Of a DNA stretch of 38,888 nt, positions 8,806-16,527 are shown in pieces. How positions within the stretch are numbered: the stretch's first letter is position 1; each line of letters opens with the position of its first letter. The notes under the pieces are model-generated. The model was given only the letters and a program-made list of their open reading frames with translations, searched no databases and had not been told where the DNA came from. The position numbers and the translations under genes are program-made. Source of the DNA: a virus; IMG/VR virus record IMGVR_UViG_3300033145_002215, positions 1 through 38,888 of that record; one strand, given 5' to 3'.

Positions 8806-8820
8806 TTCTATATATATTAA
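8806..8820 (+). promoter_or_regulatory. TTCTATATATATTAA motif
   Basis: Shares the 13-mer TCTATATATATTA with 15067, 22214, 22773 and 26861; all precede plus-strand genes. The copy at 22213 also shares the following TTTATGAA. TATATT could serve as a -10 box. The 8726-9085 gap otherwise holds the small ORF and hairpin element B1 listed below. Confidence 0.4.
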
Positions 8821-8823
8821 TTT

Positions 8824-8973
8824 ATGAATAAGAAAAAATATTTGGATAATTTTTTTATAACAATGAACAAATATAATATAAAAGGAGATACTATAAAAAC
8901 ACCACGAGATAAATATTTAAATGATCCTTATTATAATTCACTTGTAAATACTTTAGTGAAATATTTACAATAA
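8824..8973 (+). CDS. Small unknown protein, at most 49 aa, possibly decayed
   Basis: The frame runs from ATG 8824 (or ATG 8863) to TAA 8973. A strong AAAGGAG at 8881-8887 points instead to codon 8893, which is ATA, so the original start may have been lost by one base change. The last residues (PYYNSLVNTLVKYLQ) resemble FYYNPLMEKQRKYKVLQ in the frame before element B2 (24343). Hairpin element B1 starts immediately after the stop, and the same frame continues through it. Confidence 0.4.
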   Translation: MNKKKYLDNFFITMNKYNIKGDTIKTPRDKYLNDPYYNSLVNTLVKYLQ

Positions 8974-9017
8974 ATTCCCAGAGAAAGCCAGGAAGCTTTA
9001 GCACCTGGAACGTTCAC
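8974..9017 (+). repeat. Hairpin element B, copy 1
   Basis: Forty-four bases identical to 24343-24386 while both flanks have diverged. Predicted fold: CCAGG (8988-8992) with CCTGG (9004-9008), and an inner GC/GC pair around loop TTTA. The 5' side carries GAGAAAG and the 3' side GTTCAC. About half G+C in a very AT-rich region. Read in frame with the upstream ORF it encodes IPRESQEALAPGTFT, with codons unlike the neighbourhood. Confidence 0.65.
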
Positions 9018-9085
9018 TTTAAAACATTAGAATAAAAATGAAAAATAAATTGTTAATATAACACAAATTAAAGGAGAAAGTAAAA

Positions 9086-9631
9086 ATGAAAACAAAACCA
9101 TGTGAAAAAGAAAAAGTAACAATAGGAGATTTAGAAGGAGTGTGTGGGTGTAATAAAATTGCGTGCCCAAAAGAGATAGCGACTAAATTGATTAAAGATC
9201 GTCAGCTTTATGGGAACCGTATGGGAATTAATGATGATTTATGTAATACAAATTTAATATCCAAGAATTATTCACCAATGTTTATACGAAAATATAATGC
9301 AAGTATTTTGTCAAACTGGCCGCTTTATGTAAGTATGATCTGTGATGAGGATATTTCAGATATTGATCATGTTGTTAATGGTGCATTAAAAGCTTTTAAT
9401 GAAGCTGGGCTTGTTGAAAATAATATGCAGAATATGAGAAATCTAACTGGAATTATTTCTGAGACATTATCTAAATATTATAACAATAAAAAAGAAAATT
9501 GTGTAGAAGGAATCGCAGTTATACTTGCGATTGATAAAGCTTTCATAAGCTCGCTCACTGGCGATTACATGTCACATTTCATGTGCAGATTCGAACTGTA
9601 CTCAATTTTGAACATAATGCCTCATATTTAA
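9086..9631 (+). CDS. Unknown protein, 181 aa
   Basis: Starts at an ATG after AAAGGAGAAAG. The N-terminal fifth is cysteine-rich (CEKEK...VCGCNKIACP), possibly a metal site; the rest looks helical. I recognise no family. Base composition is visibly less AT-rich than its neighbours, with more G/C at third positions, which suggests recent transfer. It lies between element B1 and the homing endonuclease. Confidence 0.75.
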   Translation: MKTKPCEKEKVTIGDLEGVCGCNKIACPKEIATKLIKDRQLYGNRMGINDDLCNTNLISKNYSPMFIRKYNASILSNWPLYVSMICDEDISDIDHVVNGALKAFNEAGLVENNMQNMRNLTGIISETLSKYYNNKKENCVEGIAVILAIDKAFISSLTGDYMSHFMCRFELYSILNIMPHI

Positions 9632-9647
9632 TGTTTATGTTTTATGC

Positions 9648-9695
9648 AATCTCCTTATAAAGTATGAACAAATATTAAAACTTTATAAGGAGATT
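9648..9695 (+). promoter_or_regulatory. Perfect 16-bp inverted repeat enclosing the endonuclease ribosome site
   Basis: AATCTCCTTATAAAGT (9648-9663) pairs perfectly with ACTTTATAAGGAGATT (9680-9695) across a 16-base loop. The right arm contains AAGGAG, the ribosome site of the gene starting at 9703. In a long upstream transcript the hairpin would hide it. A transcript starting inside, for example from the loop motif GAACAAATATTAAAA at 9666, would leave it free. T4 I-TevI is known to be controlled this way. Confidence 0.75.
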
Positions 9696-9702
9696 AACAA
9701 AA

Positions 9703-11022
9703 ATGGTAGAAAATATTTCTAATGAAAAACATATTTGTGATTATGGTTGTGGACAAGAAGCTCATTATCAATTCAAAAGTGGAAAATGGTGTTGTTCAAA
9801 ATCTCAAAATTCTTGTCCATCAAAAAAAGAAAGATGCAGAATTGCTGCGACCGGAGTAAAACATAAACTTGCTTTACCAATAGAAACTAATAAAATTTGT
9901 TCATTTGGATGCGGACAACGGGCAAAATTTAAATATAAAAGTGGAGCATATTGTTGTTCAGATGATTGGCATAGATGTCCCGCTAAACATGAAGAACTTT
10001 CTCAAAGAAGTACAAAAATTTGGTCAGATTTAGATCTAAGAAAAAGATTAAGTAAAAATCAAAGAAGAGATTTATTTGCAGTTGCAATACCGGTTTTAGA
10101 AAATGATAAAAAATGTTTTTATTGTGGAGAAAAAGCTAATTTTTGGTTTAAAACAAATGATAAATATTGTTGTGCTGATAGAATAGAACGATGCCCATCT
10201 ATGAGAAAAGAAATATCTATCAGAAGTAAAAAATTATGGAAAGATGAAAATTTTAGAAAAAAAGTAATGGAATCTCAAGATTATAAAGATCCTGAAAGAA
10301 GAAAGAAAATAGGGGAAGCAAATAAAAAATGGGCAAAAAATAATCCAGAAAAATGTAAAGAAAGAGCAATAAAATCAGCTAAAACAAAGGGCCCTTGGAC
10401 AGAAGAAGAAAGAGAAAAATTTAGAAAAAGGTTACTCGGAAAAACAAGAATTGAATTATATGGTAAAGAAAAAGCTGAAAAAATAAGGTTTGCAATTTAT
10501 GTTAAAGTGGTAGGAAGAAAAAGAAAATTCCCAATGTCTGCAGAAACTCGAAAGAAGATGTCCAATGCAAAAAAAGAACATTGGAAAGATCCAAATAGTT
10601 CATATAATTCAAAACAATTCAGAGATAAAAAATCAGAAGAATCTAAAAAATGTTGGATGGATCCAGAATATAGTAAAAAAATACAAAAAGGTCTTCATAA
10701 TAGTCCTAACAAATTAGAAAGTTTATTAATAAAAATTTTTAAAGATTTAAATTTAAATTATGAATTTGTTGGTGATTGGTCATTAAATATAGGTGGACGA
10801 AATCCAGATTTTGTAAATTATGAATCGAAAAAATTAATAGAACATTTTGGTGTATATTATCATGATACAATTGTTAAATTATCAAGAGAAAAACATGAAA
10901 AAGAAAGAATAGAACATTTTAAAAAATATGGTTATAAAACTCTTATTATATGGGAAAATGAATGGCAAAATATTGAAAAAATGAAAAAGAAAATCTTAAA
11001 ATTCAATTTAGATAAAATATAG
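9703..11022 (+). CDS. Homing endonuclease with zinc modules and C-terminal Vsr-like (EDxHD) nuclease
   Basis: A 439-residue protein. Three cysteine modules lie near residues 11-42, 65-96 and 125-155, followed by basic NUMOD-like helices (about 165-320, including SAETRKKMSNAKKEHW). The C-terminal domain (about 335-439) matches Vsr-like free-standing endonucleases: NKLESLL with the first acidic residue, GGRNPDF, LIEHFGVYYHD and a final IIWENEW. This is the EDxHD pattern seen in I-Bth0305I. The zinc modules are the same as those in the HNH endonucleases here, joined to an unrelated nuclease. The ribosome site is in the hairpin at 9648-9695. Confidence 0.87.
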   Translation: MVENISNEKHICDYGCGQEAHYQFKSGKWCCSKSQNSCPSKKERCRIAATGVKHKLALPIETNKICSFGCGQRAKFKYKSGAYCCSDDWHRCPAKHEELSQRSTKIWSDLDLRKRLSKNQRRDLFAVAIPVLENDKKCFYCGEKANFWFKTNDKYCCADRIERCPSMRKEISIRSKKLWKDENFRKKVMESQDYKDPERRKKIGEANKKWAKNNPEKCKERAIKSAKTKGPWTEEEREKFRKRLLGKTRIELYGKEKAEKIRFAIYVKVVGRKRKFPMSAETRKKMSNAKKEHWKDPNSSYNSKQFRDKKSEESKKCWMDPEYSKKIQKGLHNSPNKLESLLIKIFKDLNLNYEFVGDWSLNIGGRNPDFVNYESKKLIEHFGVYYHDTIVKLSREKHEKERIEHFKKYGYKTLIIWENEWQNIEKMKKKILKFNLDKI

Positions 11023-11039
11023 AAAGGAAATGTAAAATA

Positions 11040-11300
11040 ATGTCATATAAAATAAAAGAAATTAAAATGTTTAAATGTAAAAAATGTAATAAAATATATG
11101 AAGATTTAAAAACTGCAGAAAATTGTTTTAATAAACATGCTATTTCTGATAATTTAGAAATTATAAAAACTATTTGGAATTCTTCTTTTAATTTAAGATT
11201 CCCCGGAGAAATATTTATTCAAGATAAAAGTTTTTCTGGAATTTTAGCTCAATATAAATTAATTGATAGTGGAGCTATTGAATTTAAAAAGGAGAATTAA
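11040..11300 (+). CDS. Small zinc-finger protein
   Basis: An 86-residue protein with a short finger MFKCKKCNKIYEDLKTAENCFNKH (split here as CKKCNK...NCFNKH), a C2CH-like pattern near the N-terminus. The remainder is unassigned. GAAAGGAAA lies upstream of the ATG at 11040. The stop is directly followed by the pyrE ATG, and GGAG in its last codons serves pyrE, so the two are coupled. Function unknown. Confidence 0.65.
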   Translation: MSYKIKEIKMFKCKKCNKIYEDLKTAENCFNKHAISDNLEIIKTIWNSSFNLRFPGEIFIQDKSFSGILAQYKLIDSGAIEFKKEN

Positions 11301-11876
11301 ATGAACTACGAAGAATTTTTAATCGATAATAATATAATCAAAAAAGGTCATTTCTTTCTATCATCAGGTCAACATTCTGATACATATATTAACAAAGATT
11401 CAATTTTTTGTAACCCATATGTATTTCATAAAATTGTTCATAAAATTGCTAAATTAACAATTTCATTTAAATATGATATAATCACAGGTCCAGCAGTTGC
11501 TGGTGCTATTTTAGCTGCTCCAGTTTCAATCATTCTTAGTAATAAAAAATTTGTATATCCAGAAAAATTTAAATCAAATGATAATATTGATTACATGTGT
11601 TTTAGACGTGGATATGATAAAATTATTAAAAACCAAAAAATTTTAATTATTGAAGATATAATTACAACTGGTTCTTCAGTTATTAAAACTATGAATTCTA
11701 TTTGTAATTTAGGTGGATCTGTTGCAGGAATTATTTGTATCTGGAATAGAACTAATTGGAAACCTGATAATAATATTAAAATTGAATCTATTATCAATAA
11801 ACAAGTTGAATCCTGGGTTAAAAATGAATGTCCTTTATGTTCAAAAAATATTCCTTTAACTGACCCTAAAAAATAA
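11301..11876 (+). CDS. pyrE: Orotate phosphoribosyltransferase
   Basis: Joins orotate to PRPP to give OMP in UMP synthesis. The 191-residue protein has GHFFLSSGQHSDTYINKD at the N-terminus, DIITGPAVAGAILAAP, and the PRPP-binding IIEDIITTGSS (about 114-124). The end, CPLCSKNIPLTDP, is the tail typical of bacterial PyrE of this branch. It lies in the same plus-strand run as pncB, and prs at 15195 can provide the PRPP. No pyrF is visible here, so OMP decarboxylation would rely on the host. Confidence 0.9.
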   Translation: MNYEEFLIDNNIIKKGHFFLSSGQHSDTYINKDSIFCNPYVFHKIVHKIAKLTISFKYDIITGPAVAGAILAAPVSIILSNKKFVYPEKFKSNDNIDYMCFRRGYDKIIKNQKILIIEDIITTGSSVIKTMNSICNLGGSVAGIICIWNRTNWKPDNNIKIESIINKQVESWVKNECPLCSKNIPLTDPKK

Positions 11877-11914
11877 ATTTTTAAATTCAATGTGAATTAA
11901 TTAAGGAGATTATT

Positions 11915-12781
11915 GTGATAGATTTTCAAAAAGATCCAAGTGATGAATGTAAAAATTTTGTTATTCCTGGTGTTCAACATAAATATGAACCTACAGTTTT
12001 GATTTTAACTACAAATAAATGTTTTCAATATTGTACACATTGTTTTAGAAAAAGAAATTTTGATAAGGATGAAGAAATTTGTAAAGATGAAAATTATAAA
12101 AAAGTTTTTGAATATATAAGTAATCATTCAAAAATTTCAAATATTCTTTTAAGTGGGGGTGACCCATTAACATTACCAACAAAAAAATTAAAATATATTA
12201 TTGAAAATATTCCCAAAAATATATTAATCAGAATAGGTACAAGAGCTTTAACTTTTAAACCTGAAGCTTTTAATCCTATAATTGATATTTTAAAATCTCG
12301 AAATATTCAAATAGTTTCTCATATTAATTCAATTGAGGATTTGCAAAAAGATTCATCAATTAAAATGATTCATAAATTACGTTCTAATGGAATTAATATA
12401 AGAAGTCAAACTGTATTTCTTAGAAATATAAATGATACTCCAGAAAAATTAATTAATTTTTATAGATTAATAACAAATCTTGGAATTTTTCCATATTATT
12501 TATTTCAATGTCGACCTGTTACAAATAATGAAAAATTTGTAATTCCAATTATTGAAGGTATTAAAATAATTAAAGAAACAAGAAAATATCTTTCTGGGTT
12601 GGAAAAAAGTTTTAGATTTATTGCAAGTACAAAATTCGGCAAAATTGAAATTCTTGATTTTGATTCAAAAATAAATATTTTAATATATAAATTTCATCAA
12701 AGTAACAATATCAATTTAATTGATAAAGTTTTTTGTCAATATATAAATAAAAATGAAATATGGATTAATCATATAGATTAA
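11915..12781 (+). CDS. Radical SAM protein of the lysine 2,3-aminomutase (KamA/EpmB) family
   Basis: A 288-residue protein starting at GTG after AAGGAGATT. The cluster motif CFQYCTHCFRKR (CxxxCxxC) is near residue 36, followed by ILLSGGDPLTLP as in KamA/EpmB. RIGTRAL and HINSIEDL also match that family. The lysine in STKFGKIEI near the C-terminus is a candidate for the PLP-binding lysine. KamA makes beta-lysine and EpmB acts on elongation factor P lysine; the short length is closer to EpmB (about 340) than KamA (about 410). The substrate is not provable from sequence. Confidence 0.82.
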   Translation: MIDFQKDPSDECKNFVIPGVQHKYEPTVLILTTNKCFQYCTHCFRKRNFDKDEEICKDENYKKVFEYISNHSKISNILLSGGDPLTLPTKKLKYIIENIPKNILIRIGTRALTFKPEAFNPIIDILKSRNIQIVSHINSIEDLQKDSSIKMIHKLRSNGINIRSQTVFLRNINDTPEKLINFYRLITNLGIFPYYLFQCRPVTNNEKFVIPIIEGIKIIKETRKYLSGLEKSFRFIASTKFGKIEILDFDSKINILIYKFHQSNNINLIDKVFCQYINKNEIWINHID

Positions 12782-12796
12782 AAAAGGAAAAAAATA

Positions 12797-13336
12797 ATGT
12801 CAGAAATTCTTAAAAAAATTAAGCAAGATCTTTCAGAAGCAATGAAAAAGGAAATTAAATCAAGAAAACAAGGTTGGGATATAGATTCAAATAGTTTTAT
12901 AATTAATCAAAAAGAAGTTTCAAGGTTTATTATTAGTATGATTCCTCAATTAGGAATAAAACTTGATAAAGTTTCAGATGAAGATATTATTAAACTTTTA
13001 AAAATATATATTAAAAATGAAAAAATGAAATTTTTATATCAAAATAAACATATTAATTCAACTCATATAAAAGGTTTAAATCAAAAAGAAATAAGTAAAT
13101 TAGAAAAATTAAAACTTTATGAATTAGGAGATACTTTAACTTCTCAAACTATTAAAATAGCAGAGCAATATCTACCTTCAAAAGCTACAAATGGAGAAAT
13201 TATAAAATGGATTAATTCTAATATTGATTTTTCTACATTCAAAAATAAAATGCAAGCTATGAAACCAATAATATCTTATTTCGGATCAAGAGTAGAAGGA
13301 AATAAAGTTAAAAAAATAATAATAGAAAATTATTAA
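12797..13336 (+). CDS. YqeY/GatB-C-terminal-like protein
   Basis: A 179-residue helical protein. The start (ILKKIKQDLSEAMKKEIKSR) and the end (AEQYLPSKAT...MQAMKPIISYFGSRVEGNKVKKII) follow bacterial YqeY, whose C-terminal domain resembles the tRNA-binding tail of the GatB amidotransferase subunit. YqeY's role is not settled; association with tRNA is suspected. AAAAGGAAA precedes the ATG. With the aminomutase-like gene before it, it may form a translation-related pair (inference). Confidence 0.75.
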   Translation: MSEILKKIKQDLSEAMKKEIKSRKQGWDIDSNSFIINQKEVSRFIISMIPQLGIKLDKVSDEDIIKLLKIYIKNEKMKFLYQNKHINSTHIKGLNQKEISKLEKLKLYELGDTLTSQTIKIAEQYLPSKATNGEIIKWINSNIDFSTFKNKMQAMKPIISYFGSRVEGNKVKKIIIENY

Positions 13337-13350
13337 CTAAAGGAATAATT

Positions 13351-13520
13351 ATGAAAAAATATTTATTACAACAATATGTTGCATGTTTTGTTTTATGATT
13401 CCATTTTTTCTCGGAGAATATTTTTCATTTTTAAAACCTTATGAAAAGATTTTAATGTTTTGGGAAGGAATGGAGTATTATTCATTAAATATTTTTATAA
13501 ATAAGAAAGGAAAAATATGA
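13351..13520 (+). pseudogene. Small hydrophobic protein, split by a frameshift
   Basis: AAAGGAAT precedes an ATG at 13351 that gives only MKKYLLQQYVACFVL before a TGA. A second ATG at 13395 overlaps that stop (ATGA) and runs in the -1 frame as MIPFFLGEYFSFLKPYEK... to 13520, where its TGA overlaps the pncB start. Joined, they make a plausible 56-residue membrane-anchored protein. It is either a decayed gene or two tiny coupled ORFs. Confidence 0.45.
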
Positions 13521-14701
13521 TAATTAATTCAATACTTGATACTGATTTATATAAACTTACTATGCAACAAGCAGTTTTGCATCAATTTCCTAATACTGAA
13601 GTTGAATATAAATTTATCTGCAGGAATGAAAAAATCGATTTCAAACCGTATGTTAATAAAATATCTCAAGAAATTTTAAATCTCCAAAATTTAAAATTAA
13701 CTCAAGATGAAGAATTATATTTATATTCTTTAAGATTTTTAAAACCTGATTATATTCAATTTTTAAAATTATTTAGATTTAATCCTAATTATATTTTGAT
13801 CAAAATTGAAAAAAATGGGGAATTAAATATTCGTATAAAAGGTCCTTGGTTATATACAATTTTATTTGAAATTCCTGTTTTGTCTATTATCAGTCAAATT
13901 TACAGTATATCTCAATTTTTAATTGTAAATCCAAATAATAACAATAATGATAAAATTCTCGAACAAAAAATTGAACATATAAAAAATTATAACTCAACTC
14001 ATTCTTATTTACAATTTGCTGATTTTGGAACCCGGAGAAGATTTTCATATCAAGTACAAGATCAAATAATTCAAAAACTTCAATTTAAATTATCTAGCAA
14101 TTTTATTGGAACGAGTAATGTGTATTTTGCTAAAAAATATGATATAAAACCAATAGGAACAATGGCTCATGAATGGATTCAATCACATCAACAACTTAAA
14201 TACAGATTAATTGATAGTCAGAAAATGGCTTTTGAAAATTGGGTTAAAGAATATCGCGGAGATTTAGGGATAGCTTTAACAGATACAATTGGGCATACTG
14301 AATTTATGAATGATTTTGATTTGTATTTCTGCAAACTTTTTGATGGTGTTCGTCATGATTCTGGAGATCCATTTTTATTCGCAGAAAGAATGATTAAATT
14401 TTATGAGAATATGAAAATTAATCCAAAAACAAAAACAATAGTTTTTAGTGATGGGCTTAATTTTCCAAAAATGATTGAACTCCATAAAAAGTTTTACAAA
14501 CATATAAATGTTTCTTTTGGAATAGGAACCAATTTAATGAACGATATGGGAATTAAACCTCTTCAAATTGTTTTAAAAATGATTAAATGTAATGATCAAC
14601 CTGTCGCTAAAATTAGCGATAATCCAAAAAAAGAAATGTGTGAAAATAAAAAATTTCTTATATATTTAAAAGAAGTTTTTAAAAGGGGAAAAAATGTTTG
14701 A
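13517..14701 (+). CDS. pncB: Nicotinate phosphoribosyltransferase
   Basis: Makes nicotinate mononucleotide from nicotinate, PRPP and ATP in NAD salvage. The 394-residue length and collinear motifs match E. coli PncB: SILDTDLYKLTMQQAV at the start, DFGTRRRFS, FIGTSN, the AHEW histidine that is phosphorylated in PncB, RHDSGDP and FGIGTNLM. It is not a NAMPT, which is about 100 residues longer and lacks this layout. AAAGGAAAA precedes the ATG. With prs across the tRNA cluster, it gives the phage its own PRPP-to-NAD-precursor route; nadD and nadE would come from the host. Confidence 0.92.
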   Translation: MIINSILDTDLYKLTMQQAVLHQFPNTEVEYKFICRNEKIDFKPYVNKISQEILNLQNLKLTQDEELYLYSLRFLKPDYIQFLKLFRFNPNYILIKIEKNGELNIRIKGPWLYTILFEIPVLSIISQIYSISQFLIVNPNNNNNDKILEQKIEHIKNYNSTHSYLQFADFGTRRRFSYQVQDQIIQKLQFKLSSNFIGTSNVYFAKKYDIKPIGTMAHEWIQSHQQLKYRLIDSQKMAFENWVKEYRGDLGIALTDTIGHTEFMNDFDLYFCKLFDGVRHDSGDPFLFAERMIKFYENMKINPKTKTIVFSDGLNFPKMIELHKKFYKHINVSFGIGTNLMNDMGIKPLQIVLKMIKCNDQPVAKISDNPKKEMCENKKFLIYLKEVFKRGKNV

Positions 14702-14885
14702 GTTTTTATGGATTATAAGTCTTATTATTTGTTGCTGGATATTAAGAAATCCCATTATAGTAATTATTTCGATTCTCTTTTGGGTTTGTATTTTAATTTT
14801 AATACTTATTAATTCAAGTATAGCTTTTATCGTTTTATTGAGTATAGACTTATTTAAAAATTTTAAACAAAGATATATAAATTAA
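14694..14885 (+). CDS. Small membrane protein, two transmembrane segments
   Basis: A 63-residue protein that is almost entirely hydrophobic: two predicted helices (about 4-22 and 24-53) and a short basic tail (KNFKQRYIN). It overlaps the end of pncB by 8 bases; AAAAGGGG in pncB serves as its ribosome site. Short toxic or holin-like proteins look like this, but nothing specific supports that role. Confidence 0.6.
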   Translation: MFEFLWIISLIICCWILRNPIIVIISILFWVCILILILINSSIAFIVLLSIDLFKNFKQRYIN

Positions 14886-14886
14886 A

Positions 14887-14959
14887 TGGCGTGTGGCCCA
14901 ATGGTTAAGGCGCATGAATTTGAATCATGTTTTTGGAAGTTCGATTCTTCCCACGCCAT
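14887..14959 (+). tRNA. tRNA-Gln (TTG)
   Basis: A good cloverleaf: acceptor TGGCGTG/CACGCCA, D-arm with GCC/GGC, anticodon stem CATGA/TCATG with loop ATTTGAA (anticodon TTG), and T-arm GGAAG TTCGATT CTTCC. The CCA end is not encoded. CAA is heavily used in the phage genes, so it fits codon supplementation. Confidence 0.9.
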
Positions 14960-14973
14960 TTAATTTATAATTT

Positions 14974-15044
14974 CTGGGATAACGGCGAGGTGTCTACTGG
15001 GCTTTGGAAGCTTGGTGTGGTTGGTTCAACTCCAGCATCCCAGA
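14974..15044 (+). tRNA. tRNA-Pro (TGG)
   Basis: Acceptor CTGGGAT/ATCCCAG, discriminator A, T-arm GTTGG TTCAACT CCAGC, anticodon loop TTTGGAA giving TGG. The anticodon stem TGGGC/GCTTG has three G-T wobbles and the D-stem is only 3 bp (GGC/GTC). A real but degenerate phage tRNA; CCA is not encoded. Confidence 0.75.
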
Positions 15045-15057
15045 TCAATTAAATATC

Positions 15058-15097
15058 GATTAACTTTCTATATATATTATTATATAGAAAGTTAATC
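15058..15097. repeat. Perfect 17-bp palindrome between tRNA genes
   Basis: GATTAACTTTCTATATA (15058-15074) is mirrored by TATATAGAAAGTTAATC (15081-15097) with loop TATTAT. The left part contains the TCTATATATATTA motif. It could end the tRNA-Pro transcript or be a regulator site; the T-run after it is weak. Confidence 0.6.
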
Positions 15098-15103
15098 TTT
15101 CTT

Positions 15104-15175
15104 CTGGGATAATGACAGTGGTGTCTATTGAATTTGAATGATTTGATAAAGATGGTTCGACTCCATAATTCCGGA
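15104..15175 (+). tRNA. tRNA-like gene, probably Phe (GAA), degenerate
   Basis: A diverged copy of the tRNA-Pro gene: same acceptor CTGGGAT (pairing ATTCCGG), D-stem GAC/GTC, T-loop TTCGACT. The best anticodon stem TGAAT/ATTTG puts GAA at 34-36, but bases 37-38 are TG instead of the usual purine-rich pair, and the T-stem has one mismatch. It may be a decaying tRNA. Confidence 0.55.
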
Positions 15176-15194
15176 TTAATTTAAAAATTTTTTG

Positions 15195-16145
15195 TCACAT
15201 AAATAATTCTCTTAAAGATTTTCCTCTATGAATATTATCTATTACCTTACTTAAAATATTGTCACATCTAAGGATTCTTATTTTTGAATTCATTAAAACT
15301 TCATCTCTTGGTTTTATTGAATCTGTAACATAAACTTTATCAAAATTAGATTTTTCAATTCTTTCTAAAGCTGGGCCTGAAAAAACTCCATGTGTAGCAT
15401 ATACTATTATTTTTTTCGCTCCAGCTTCTTTTATTTTTTTTGCCGCTTTACATATTGTTCCTGCAGTATCTACCATATCATCAATTATAATAGCTACTTT
15501 ATCTTTTACATCTCCTAATAATTTCATTTGACTTATTTCATTTGGTTTATTTCTTCTCTTATAAATAATTGCCATTGATAAATTAAGTTTTTTTGCATAA
15601 ATTGAAGATCTCTCAAATGAGCCAGCATCAGGAGGAATTATAACAAATTCTTTATTTTTTGGACATATTTTATTTTTAATATGATCTAAAAAAATCTTAG
15701 ATGAATATAAATTATCAACTGGACAATTAAAAAATCCTTGTATTTGATTTGAATGTAAATCTATAGTTATAATTCTATCAACACCGACCGCATAAATCAT
15801 ATCTGCAATTGCTTTAATCGAAATTGGTACCCCTGATTTTGTCTTCTTATCAGCGCGTGAATATCCAAGATATGGAATTACTGTAGTAACTTTAAAACAA
15901 TCTGATCTTTTGAGAGAGTCAAGAATAAGAATCAATTCCATGAAATTATTATTAATATTTGGAGATGAAATTGATTGGATTACATAAATATCTTTTCCTC
16001 TCATGCTCTCATTTAATTCTATTCTAATTTCACCATCACTAAATTTAGAAACTAAAACATCAGAAAGATTTAATTTCAAATTGTTACAAATTTTCTCTGC
16101 TAGATTTTTATTAGAATTACCTGAAATTATTTTAATATTATTCAT
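15195..16145 (-). CDS. prs: Ribose-phosphate pyrophosphokinase (PRPP synthetase)
   Basis: Makes PRPP from ribose-5-phosphate and ATP. The 316-residue length is standard. Motifs: FSDGEIRIELNESMRG, IPYLGYSRADKK (cellular YARQDRK), DLHSNQIQGFF, KRRNKPNE and the PRPP loop IIDDMVDTAGT. All catalytic regions are present; the RADKK variant of RQDRK is a minor departure. It overlaps nothing but is 1 base from the NDT-like gene and heads toward the tRNA cluster. Its product feeds pyrE, hpt and pncB, all in this window. Confidence 0.92.
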   Translation of the reverse strand: MNNIKIISGNSNKNLAEKICNNLKLNLSDVLVSKFSDGEIRIELNESMRGKDIYVIQSISSPNINNNFMELILILDSLKRSDCFKVTTVIPYLGYSRADKKTKSGVPISIKAIADMIYAVGVDRIITIDLHSNQIQGFFNCPVDNLYSSKIFLDHIKNKICPKNKEFVIIPPDAGSFERSSIYAKKLNLSMAIIYKRRNKPNEISQMKLLGDVKDKVAIIIDDMVDTAGTICKAAKKIKEAGAKKIIVYATHGVFSGPALERIEKSNFDKVYVTDSIKPRDEVLMNSKIRILRCDNILSKVIDNIHRGKSLRELFM

Positions 16146-16146
16146 T

Positions 16147-16527
16147 TTATTTTTCCCTTATATATTCGAAACATTCATTAATATTATTAAAAAAAATATT
16201 CGTATGATAAGATAACCAAATATCTTGAAGAAAAATTGAATTAGAATTTATAACATATATTGGAATATTATTTTCATATGCAAATAATATTTCCATGATT
16301 GTCCCACACGTAAATTTTTTTATAAAAGCAACAAAAATATCAGATTCTAAAATTAATCTTTTATCCATTTCGACAATAAGATTTCTTCCGAGATCATGAG
16401 GTGTTTCTTTTAATGGATCTATTATACGAAATTGATTTTCATATTTTTGATGGACTTCTTTTCTATATTCAATTTCATCTGCAGACCCACCTAAATAAAT
16501 TTTTAATTTATTTGTTTCTTTAATCAA
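16147..16527 (-). CDS. Nucleoside 2-deoxyribosyltransferase-like protein
   Basis: A 126-residue protein with the NDT-superfamily layout: IYLGGSADEIEYR at the start (glycine-rich binding strand), RIIDPLKETPHD, a DKRLILESDIFVAF segment, and GTIMEILFAYENN with the glutamate expected for catalysis. Relatives cleave or exchange bases on (deoxy)nucleosides or nucleotides. Its start overlaps the DUF5664 gene by 4 bases, so the two are coupled. Exact substrate unknown. Confidence 0.75.
   Translation of the reverse strand: MIKETNKLKIYLGGSADEIEYRKEVHQKYENQFRIIDPLKETPHDLGRNLIVEMDKRLILESDIFVAFIKKFTCGTIMEILFAYENNIPIYVINSNSIFLQDIWLSYHTNIFFNNINECFEYIREK

Noticed and set aside
8974-9017. Resemblance of CCAGAGAAA in element B to loop B of the hairpin ribozyme
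   Set aside because: The other loop B strand (GUAUAUUAC type) and loop A are missing, so the match is a short coincidence.
13517-16145. prs plus a nicotinamide-type transferase as the NARP1 or NARP2 NAD-restoring pathway
   Set aside because: The gene at 13517 matches PncB by length and motifs (AHEW, RHDSGDP), not NAMPT or Namat, and the synthetase has ordinary PRPP synthetase motifs.
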